In this document: piece after piece, positions 55,187-64,000 of the stretch
Layout of the letters: every line of letters starts with the position of its first letter
Numbering within the stretch: the stretch's first letter is position 1
NCBI GenBank assembly: GCA_032988165.1
Contig: JANTQF010000159.1
Span: 1 to 64,000 of the forward strand
Source: Emmonsiellopsis sp. PD_33
Lineage: Eukaryota > Ascomycota > Eurotiomycetes > Onygenales > Ajellomycetaceae
Reading direction: 5' to 3'
Length of the DNA: 64,000 bases
Translations under genes and position numbers: made by a program
The notes under the pieces: generated by a model
The model's input: the letters and a program-made list of their open reading frames with translations, nothing else
What the model was told of the DNA's origin: nothing
Database searches by the model: none

Positions 55187-55700
55187 GCGGGCATGAGCGT
55201 TTATTGAATATCCCCATTCCGCCCCGTTCCCCGTTGGGGTTTGATCGTTGATTGACTCGTCATGACTCCGTTTGTTTATATATATATCTGTCTGTATTGC
55301 TATCCATTATATCCCATATGCGTTCTTAACTACAGAGGGGCACGCTGTTATAATTTGCTGCATTTCTGTTATCCACTCCCCTCTTCTTTATGTGGTTTGG
55401 TTGATTGATTATTGTGCCTTGCAAAAACCATGCAAAAGTCATGTGATTCAGCCCTTGGCAGAAACACACACCAAAAAAATGCATGTCATTCCCACCCAGT
55501 ATAGAAAATAGAGATGAAAAAATCAACAACACCTCCTACCTGCCCAAAAAACACCATTCAACCCTGATTTTCATGTCAAATCTGCCAGATTCCATTAGAA
55601 TGCCTACCCCCCTTGACAAATCAACCATTAATTAGATTATATAGCTGTTGGAGGCCAGAAACTTACCAGCTTTAATCATCTATATATAGTTAGTCTATCT
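55187..55700. other. 3' flank of peroxidase gene and edge of AT-rich block
   Basis: Normal-composition 3' flank up to ~55550, then a gradual change to A+T-rich sequence. No gene seen. Confidence 0.5.
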
Positions 55701-56620
55701 AGTAATTATATATTGAATTTGATGGAATCAGTATATTTTTGAAACACCTAGAGGATATAGAGTAGTTTAAGGAAAGCTACTAAAAATAACTTAGAATATA
55801 CTCTGAGGATTGGAGGACTTCTTTACTAAGTATCTAATAATATCTAAATAAGGCTGTTGAGTTCATAAAGGATAAATTTAATATAACTCTTAAAGCCTCA
55901 TTAGTATTTAGAGCACTGAAGAAGCTGAATATAATAAATAAAAAAGTTAAATATATTATTACTTAGTAGGATTCTAAGCTTTACCAGGTATGACTCATAT
56001 AGATATCTTAATATGAACTTAAACAGTTTATCTTTCTTAATAAGAGTACTATAAATAAATATACAGCCAATTAAAGATATAGATAGTCAGCAAGAGGCTT
56101 CTCATACTAGGTTAAAACTCTCTATAAGAGATTAAGTAAGTAATCTATCTTATCTACTATAATTATTAATGAATATAAGGCTTATAACATCTTCTATAAC
56201 TCATATAACATCAAGAGATTTAATGAATTCATATAGCTTCACATTCTATCTAACTGCCAGCAAGAATATCACATTATAATAATGGATAATTATAATATAC
56301 ACTATTCTCAAGAGCTTAAAATCTTATGTATAGAGGCAGGGATTAGCCTATTATTTTTACCTCCATATTCATTAGATTATAACTTAATTAAGAAGTCTTT
56401 TCATGCATTGAAGGCCTAAATATAGAGGTATAAAGCTCTAGTTGACAGGCAGTTCAGTGAAGATTTTAAGGAGTTTTTACACTATACTATAAGGAATTTT
56501 ATGAGAGATTTCAATGCAAGAGGATATTTTTAATTAGCTCATATTAATTAGAAGGCTATTTTACCATATATAATTAAAAGAATCTATATTCTCATTGATT
56601 AACTATATCTTAGCATCAAA
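55700..56620 (+). mobile_element. Tc1/mariner-type transposase relic
   Basis: Plus-strand frame with many stops. The recognisable part reads HIIIMDNYNIHYSQELK followed by GISLLFLPPYSLDYNLIKKSF, i.e. the second catalytic Asp (56285-56287) and the LPPYSPDxNPIE block of Tc1/mariner DDE transposases. The third acid position (56390-56392) is 34 residues after that Asp, as in DD34E elements, but reads Lys (AAG), a G-to-A change from Glu. The end near 56620 and the start near 55700 are approximate; no terminal inverted repeats were identified. Inactive. Confidence 0.75.
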
Positions 56621-59600
56621 AAACTATGAATTCTTCTTCTCACCCTAAAGTATTAAATTCCCTATAATAGGTCTAGAATTAGCTGTACTTCTACTATAGA
56701 TTTCATATTTGAACTCTCTGAGATATTAAAGTCATATAGAATCTTTTAATCTATTCTAAATTATATAGAAAATACCTTATAATATATTAAATCTATATAA
56801 TTCTTTCTTAGGTAGTTTATAGATTATATTCAACTTAAAGATCTTCTATTTAAATATATCTTTTATATCTCTAATGAAATATGCACACATTAGGTGTTTA
56901 ATAATAAACTAGTTAAAATATTCATCTCAGACTCAGTCAGCTAAGAAATCTAGTATTAGTAGAGAACTGCTACATGATAGAAGCTCAGATTCAAAGGAAG
57001 AGAGAAGAGGAGAAATTAATAGTAGTTTAAAAAGTAAGTCTACTGGAATTATTTAATTATTTGATAGCTTTATAGGACTCATTGAATTTAATGAATACAG
57101 CAGATTCAATATAGTTGACACATTAATAGATAGATTAAATATCAAATTGAATAGATCTAGTAAAAAATATAGTAAATATAGAGGATAAAAAGGCCTTCTA
57201 CCTATTATTTTCATTAAACATCTTATTATCATTATATTTATTAAATTACTCATTCCATTCTGTGCTGCAGGCACTGCAGGAGCACTTAGAGAAAATATAA
57301 TAATTAGTAGATTAAACTATATAAATTGATTTGAAGTCTTAAATGCAGCCTTAGCTTCTATCATTTTTTTCAAATATTTTGAATCCCATCTAAGAAGTCT
57401 TTTGATTAATTTGTTGCTCAGAACCTATAGTGTGGTCTTATCCTTTATTATATTAAATATCTAGTTACTAATCTTACTAATAATTATAGAAATATAAAGA
57501 TCATTCAGTGAGATTTAGTAGACTTCTTTATTATAATTTTTATAGTTTAAATACTAATATCATTATTACTTCTCTAGTTTTCTGCTTAATCAATTAAGCT
57601 CATTTTCTTTATTACATTTAGTCTTTAATTCAGTACATTATTTGATGATAGATATAATATAGATAGATTTCTTTATAGTATTCTCATCATCATTTACTTC
57701 TACAATATAAGGTGATTTTACTAGTTATATAGGAGATTCCAGTTTATTTTTAATATTTTTTATGCATTTTTTAGATATTAGTTTAATTAATTATATAGCT
57801 TTTATATCTACAGCTGTAGCTGCAGTAGCTATAATCTTAGTATCTATAATTTCAGCCCTGAAAAATATTATTAGTTGGACTTTAAACCACTTTCTATTAT
57901 TATATTAATACTGCTCTAGCAGCAGGCAAATTTGATGATAGTTATATTAGGTGTTAAAGATAAGCATGTTATTTATATTCTATTTTTTACTAAAGTAAAT
58001 TATAATTATACAGTTAAATCTAGCCTTCTTTTTTGAATTCTTTACATCTTATTTCTTTACTATCTTATGAGCTTCAATCTCAGTGCAGGCAATTAACACT
58101 GTATTATCTATAATGATAGTTAGACTGGCTGCTGAGATCATATTAGGACCAGGATTAAAATATATCCTTATTATTTTACTTAATATATTAGTCTCTTTTT
58201 ATGTAAAATCACTTTAATATAGATACTATATCATGTTATAGTATAGATAAATTAGTTCAGAATCATATTATAAAGAAATATTTTACTCATAAATTATATT
58301 ATATATCTATCTTTTCAGTCCTGATTTCATTTGGTCCCATTATCTATATATGAGATCAAACAGGACTAGAAATACTATAATATTACCTAATTATAATCAT
58401 ATATGTTACTAATAGTGCCAAGCCAGTAGCAGCCCTATCACACATTATATAATAATTTTAAATTGAAAGATTTGCACTAATAAGTATTACTAAATATTAT
58501 TACTTTTTATTGCCTAAAGGCCTCAGCCCCAACTCTAAACTAAAAAAACTAAAAAACTAAAAACACATAAAAACATTAAAAAACCCTCTTAAATTTTGAG
58601 AGCAATCTGCTTAAAGTACTTCAACTTAATTACATCTATCACCTCTCTTATCAACTATATATTCTTAACTCTGAGAGTTAATCACTTCTCATGCATCATC
58701 ATTTTAACTCCACCTATATTCATAATATAATCAGTATATATATTTAGTAGACTTAGTAGAGTAGTTAACTTACACTCAAAAAGAATGGTAAGAGCTGTTT
58801 CTACTGTCAACTAGATGACATTAAGAGTAAAGTACTGAAAGTGATACTTCCTATTATTAATCTCACAGATCAGATGTGTCATCATAGCCTTGATAAAAAT
58901 GAGCTCTCTAAATTTCTAATAGAATTAGACCTTCTGAATCCACTCTATTAACCTGAATGAGCTACTAAGCATTACTAAAAAGTATGATTATAACTTACTA
59001 TTCTTATTATAGTAGTAATAGAACTTAGAATTACATTTAATCCAGTAGTTTCTTAAGGTATTAAGAAGCTTAGTATAATATCAATCCTACTTGACTTCCC
59101 ACTTAGTAATATGTGCCTCATAGGCTGCTTTACAACCAGGTGCACTATTTTTCATCACTACTTGATGGAGGAGGGGGGTGTACTTTGGCATTTTCAAATC
59201 AGAGGAGGGGGTATTAATATATTTAGATAAAGAGTAGAGGAGATAGAGACACAGCTGATTGAGATAATGAGAGAGAAGAAATAAAATAGATAGAGAAAAG
59301 AAGAAGAGAGAGAAGAAGAAAAGGAAAAAAAAAAGAAATATTATTAAAATTCTAACTCTAATTAGCTACTCTAGTAACTTATAATTATTACCTAGGTTTA
59401 TTTCTAATATGAATTGCCTAGCAACACCATACAAAAAATATTAAATATAGACACATTAAATGTAAATAATCTACTTTTAGATTAGAGAAATTTCCCTTAT
59501 CTTTTTATTTTTCCTCCTCTTCTTCTCTTTCTTCCCTTTTTTTCCTACCACTATCCTACCTCTTCTCTTTTAATATTCCTATCTCACTATCATAATTATC

Positions 59601-60960
59601 ACTCTCTTCTATTATTATTATTAGTTATATCTTCATCTACCTCTAAGATCTATACAACTAAGACCCATGAGCATCACTATTAGCTTGAGAGGCCTAAGAA
59701 GAAAGCATTTAAATAGGATGAGGTCAATCATAAGATGTGTTATATCATACTGAAGAAGCTACACAAGAAAAACAAATAATAATAATTTATGATAATACTT
59801 ATATATGAATTCAGCTAATCTGTGCTAGGAATGAGGCTAATAAGGCTAGGCATAAGAAATTAGAGAAGAAGGTAGTAGAGCAACTAATGTAGAAATATTA
59901 GAATTAGAAGTACTCTTAGAAATAATATGAGGTAAAGGTGGAGTAAGAGGAAGTTATAAAGAAGGCTGCTAGAAAGAAACATCATTAGAAGTAAGTTAAA
60001 AAAATTTTAGAGTATGAGGCTAAAAAGTCTAAGTAGATAAAAGTTCTAATTATACTCTTTAATAATACTCTTCTAATCTAATTAAATGAATTAGTAGGTT
60101 TATAATGAGAAGGAAATTAAGGACCTCTTTACCTCCTACATGTACATAATGATTTAGAACATTAAAGAGGCTGCACTGCTCTCTAGCTAGATTAATTTCC
60201 TTACTACTGAGGTTGATACTAACATAGCTAATTAAAAGATAGTTGATTTTAATGCCTAGGTTGATCTGACTCATCATGAGGAGCTACTTCTGCCAGAAGA
60301 GATACTAGAGGATAAATTTGAGGTTATTCTTACCTCTAATGAGGAGGAAAAGGAAGATGAGGAGGAGGAAGAGAAGTAAATTATTAAGAATAGAAAGGTA
60401 GAGAAAGAGGAGGAGGAAGAGAATGAAAAGAAGGATAAGAAGAAGAAAAATGAGAAGAAGGAAGAGGATGAGAAGAAAAAGAAGGAGTTTTTTTAAATTT
60501 TTCTCTTTTAATATAATAGAGTGGAGATAGGGGGGAGGATAAGATAATATAATTGATTGAATTAAATTTTATTACCCCTATTTTCTAATTAGAATTACTA
60601 CAGTAGAAAACCAGTAGTACTCATCAAAATATATATATATTTCTTAATGCTTTTAATGAGATCTCATATATATATATATTAATAGCATCTTATTCTTTTA
60701 TTATATCAAATAAATCTCTAAGCTTTAAAGATAATGCTTTTCAGTAATAATATAATGATATTTCTACTATATTTAATAAGATTAATGTCATTTCTATATT
60801 AATATCTGGGATTAATTATTTCTATTCTCTTTATTAAAGAAATTTGAGATAGGCAGCCTCCTCACATGTACTAGCATGGTTAGAGTTTTCTTCTCTTAAT
60901 TATATAGTAGAATAACTTCAAATTATCATACTTATCTTATTATCATACCACTCCCTCCCC
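56621..60960. other. AT-rich RIP-degraded DNA, unassigned
   Basis: About 4.3 kb of very A+T-rich, CpG-poor sequence dense in stops in all frames. A minus-strand piece at 57274-57053 (AAQNGMSNLIN, RRPFYPLYLLYFLLDLFNL) and plus-strand Lys/Glu-rich frames at 59650-60490 look like decayed coding sequence but match no family that I can name. A purine-rich stretch at 60340-60495 would encode runs of Glu and Lys. It probably consists of eroded mobile elements. Confidence 0.5.
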
Positions 60961-60971
60961 TATTATCTTAA

Positions 60972-63320
60972 ATGGCTGAATCTATCAAACTTCCTGAGAT
61001 TACTATTAAGGGGAAGAGATATATTATCTATAAAAATGCACATATCCTATTATTCTAGTTCTAATAGTTCATTATAAATTACTATATATTCAACCTAATA
61101 AAGTGAAAGCTCTGAAAACCTTCTTATTAATAATGCTCAGATTAATAGGATTTCTTTCAATAGGTAGCTGAGAAAGAAACTAGATAGTCATTTCTTTATT
61201 ACAAGTATTATGATGTCATTCAGACTCATTCATCATAAAGTGGATATGATTCTAGTGGGATTACCTAACATCTCAAGTCAGTTAAATGCAGCCAGAATTA
61301 AAAATCAAGGAATAATAATATTCTAGAAGGACTGATGAGATCTATATTATCCCTCCCCTAGATAATACTTTTAGATAATACTAATAAGATGATTCCTTTA
61401 GAAAACAATGAAGAAATAACTATAATTAGAGTTTATTACTGTAGATCTTCCATTCTGCACACCTGAGGCCTTTTATGAATAAATACTTCATGCCTATATC
61501 TCTCTGAACCTTCTACTCTAATTAATTGAAAACATCAAATTTCAAGTCCTACTATAGATGCTAAAACCTCCAACAGAAATCCCCCATTAAATAAGTCTGT
61601 AAGATAACCTCAATTAATATTATACTAAGAACATGGAAGATCTAGGCCTGGAGCTGAAGCAGCAGAGAAAAATATCTCTAGCTGTAAATGCATGAATAAG
61701 TATAAATAACCTGATATTTCTAGGGGTTATCTGCTACTTCATCAATGATCAATGAGAGTATAAGGAGCAACTAATTAATTTTGAGGCCTTAATCTAAAGT
61801 CATACTGGAGACTATCTGGCAGAAATTCTGCATAATATCATTCAAAATAACTACTAGAATATTTTATCAAATCTACTTGCTATTACTACTAATAATGCAA
61901 AAAATAATTCAATAATGATATAAAGCTTGGAGGAGAGATTAATTGAATATTAATAGAATAAAGATCAGAGCTATATTTCATGCATTACTCATATTATTTA
62001 ACTGGTAATATAGGTACTAGTCAGTAAACTTCATATTAAGGTAGAATATAATATAATAGTTAGCTCATTTAATGAGAGGAATATCTATATAAATGAGAAT
62101 GTTACATTCTCCTTAATACTTCATAAGATAATAATATTTAGTCATACTCCTACTCTATTTGAAGAGAATAAATACTAATCATAATGTATATTAGATTCAT
62201 TATATTACTATTATAATCAGTATCTCATCAAAATAGGAGTAATAATTCTTTAAGACTTAACATACAATAACCCCTATCTTAACTACACCCCTTAAGATGA
62301 TATAAGATGTTAAGACTCAATGGAGTTTAATATATAAAATAGTAGTTCAAGCACTTCAGCTTCAGAATTTAATTAATTACTGGGTAAATGACTCTGAAAG
62401 AGAAAAGATTTAATTCTTAAAGCTTTCAGAATTAGAATGAATTTAGTTATAATATATCATTAATTTACTCTATTTCTTCTATATAATGATTAAGGTGGTT
62501 TTACAGATATGAATACCTATATTAGCCCAGACATGATAGATGTATAATTATCTATTTAATCACCTTAATACTTAGTTGGCAAAGAGTTATGATGCTACTG
62601 GATGAGATCAAACTATATATAGAGCTATTAAAGTAGTAAAGATAAAGCTCTTCATTTATTACAGTAAGATAGATCAGCAATTTACAGATTTTTATACTAT
62701 TATAGTTATACTAGATTCATCTCTCTAATTAAATGCATACTTTAATGAAGACTGGATAAAGGAAGAGCATTAAATATATATTAATATTATTAAGTCATTT
62801 TATAATAAGTATTATCACTAGTATGAACCTCTAGATGTTAAACCCCTTGACAATATAAATATAGTAGATAATAATTTCCAAATAGATAACACTTTTTAGT
62901 AATACTAGATCAGGCAAATAGATATAGTTATACTAATCTCTAGGTATGCACAGAACCTTAATACATTAATTGCCAGTCAAAAGAAGGCTAGACTAACATC
63001 TTGTATAATTAAATTTAATTATTACCTTCATAATGATGTGATCATCATTAAGGATAAGAAAATCCTTAAGATATGAGCTATAATCACACATATTTATCTC
63101 ATAGTTGCAAAAATAACTCAAGATGTTCTGGTAATACTTCTGGCCAGTATGGGAATGAAACAGAAATTTAATTCAAGCCATAATATATACTACTATTATT
63201 AGGATTAATTATATGGAGATATAATCAAGAAGATAATGATTATGAAGTATGATAGAGAGAGAAAGATTATAAATAGTTTCTATAAGAAGATTATAATTAA
63301 GGAGAAAAATATACTTATAA
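60972..63320 (+). mobile_element. hAT-family transposase relic
   Basis: Plus-strand frames interrupted by stops but collinear with hAT transposases. Possible start ATG at 60972 (MAESIKLPEITIKGKRY). The core around 61660-61860 reads KISLAVNA, NNLIFLGVICYFINDQ and GDYLAEILHNIIQ, as in the hAT catalytic region, with stops where Trp is expected (TGG to TGA/TAG). CITHIIQLVIQVL near 61980-62020 is the C-x2-H motif. The C-terminal dimerisation region around 63100-63210 reads TQDVLVILLASMG and FNSSHNI, the counterpart of 'ARDYLAIPAS...ERxFS'. Terminal inverted repeats were not identified. Inactive. Confidence 0.7.
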
Positions 63321-64000
63321 GTTAATATTAATAATTTAAGCCTTCTTTACTCATGAGTATTACTAAATATTATTACCTTATTATATAATCATTCTGAGAT
63401 TAAACTAGTACTGAAATTCTAATTATATCTAGTTCTATTTCTATCACACTTTTCTTAGTCATTTTACATGCTTTATTTCTTAAAAGAGGTCATTTTTCAT
63501 GCTTCAAATCTACTCATTTAGTTCATTTACCTACATATAATTTATAATTAAGTCATTAAATATGTTCTAAATTCTTGAGGTCATATTTTATTCCACATAT
63601 GAGACTAAAACCAAATCAAATCAAATTAAATATGCATGAAAATTCATGGTCTCAGCAGCCAGTCTAATGATAGTTATAAAGATATTAGATAGAGAAATCT
63701 TCTAGTCTTTAAACTTAATATATTTAAAGAGACTGAATGAGACTGATTCCTCATCATTACTCAGTATTTAATTAATCTTATTATGATAGATGTATGTTAT
63801 AGTCTAAATCTCTAACTTTAACTCTAAATCTAATGAAGATGAATCCTCAAATAATATTTAATTCTCTAATAATAATAATATCTATAGTGACAGTTCTTAC
63901 TTAGAGAATAGCATAGAAAATAGCTTAGAAAATAACTCTAATAAAGATGATTTAAATTCATATAGAGAGAGGACCTCATCATCAGTATTCATTATAATAA
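63321..64000. other. AT-rich unassigned DNA to the window end
   Basis: Continuation of the RIP-type block. Includes a 17-base segment (63650-63666) that is the exact reverse complement of 58121-58137. No gene recognised. Confidence 0.45.

Noticed and set aside
59164..59215. G-rich GGAGGGGG segments as a polypurine tract of another LTR element
   Set aside because: No matching LTR pair was found around them.

Overview
This looks like a nuclear contig of a filamentous ascomycete. The genes carry short GT-AG introns (about 46-110 bases, one of 332). Gene-rich, near-balanced DNA alternates with very A+T-rich, CpG-poor blocks packed with transposon relics whose differences are C-to-T and G-to-A changes. 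That pattern of repeat-induced point mutation (RIP) over long AT isochores, with the gene set seen here, suggests Onygenales/Ajellomycetaceae, for example a Blastomyces-like fungus. The placement is inference; nothing here fixes the species.

Layout. 1.2-2.5 kb: mitoribosomal protein mS38/COX24 (-). 4.3-5.6 kb: heterotrimeric G-protein alpha subunit (-), then a long gene-poor stretch to 12.2 kb. 12.25-12.8 kb: a small secreted cysteine-rich protein (+). 13.9-16.3 kb: an 800-residue fungal protein with a conserved C-terminal module (+). 17.8-19.2 kb: BTB-type protein (+). 19.7-21.7 kb: cytochrome P450 (-). 22.5-23.5 kb: a stand-alone retropepsin-like protease (-). 24.7-26.1 kb: HAD-family hydrolase of the CECR5/YKR070W type (-). 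26.1-31.9 kb: a second gene-poor stretch. 31.9-33.4 kb: DUF676 lipase (-), divergent from a Rex-type RNA exonuclease (34.4-36.4 kb, +). 36.9-37.8 kb: ribosomal protein eL22 (-).

38.2-49.3 kb holds two complete but dead Ty1/copia retrotransposons of different families, head to tail on the minus strand. Each has paired LTRs, a perfect 5-bp target duplication and a primer-binding site matching the anticodon arm of initiator tRNA-Met. 49.3-55.2 kb is an island of normal composition: a 287-residue protein with a PD-(D/E)XK-like signature, a 701-residue fungal family protein whose first 5' splice site lies in a tandem 33-bp duplication, and glutathione peroxidase. From about 55.5 kb to the end the DNA is AT-rich again, with a Tc1/mariner relic, a hAT relic and unassigned decayed sequence.

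Housekeeping genes (mS38, eL22, RNA exonuclease, peroxidase, HAD hydrolase, lipase, G alpha) share the window with accessory genes (secreted peptide, P450, retropepsin, the 800-residue protein and the two lineage-type proteins between the repeat blocks). I see no operon-like or biosynthetic cluster. Exon boundaries were read by eye from splice consensus, reading frame and family conservation. Confidence is highest where the joined protein matches a well-known family from end to end.
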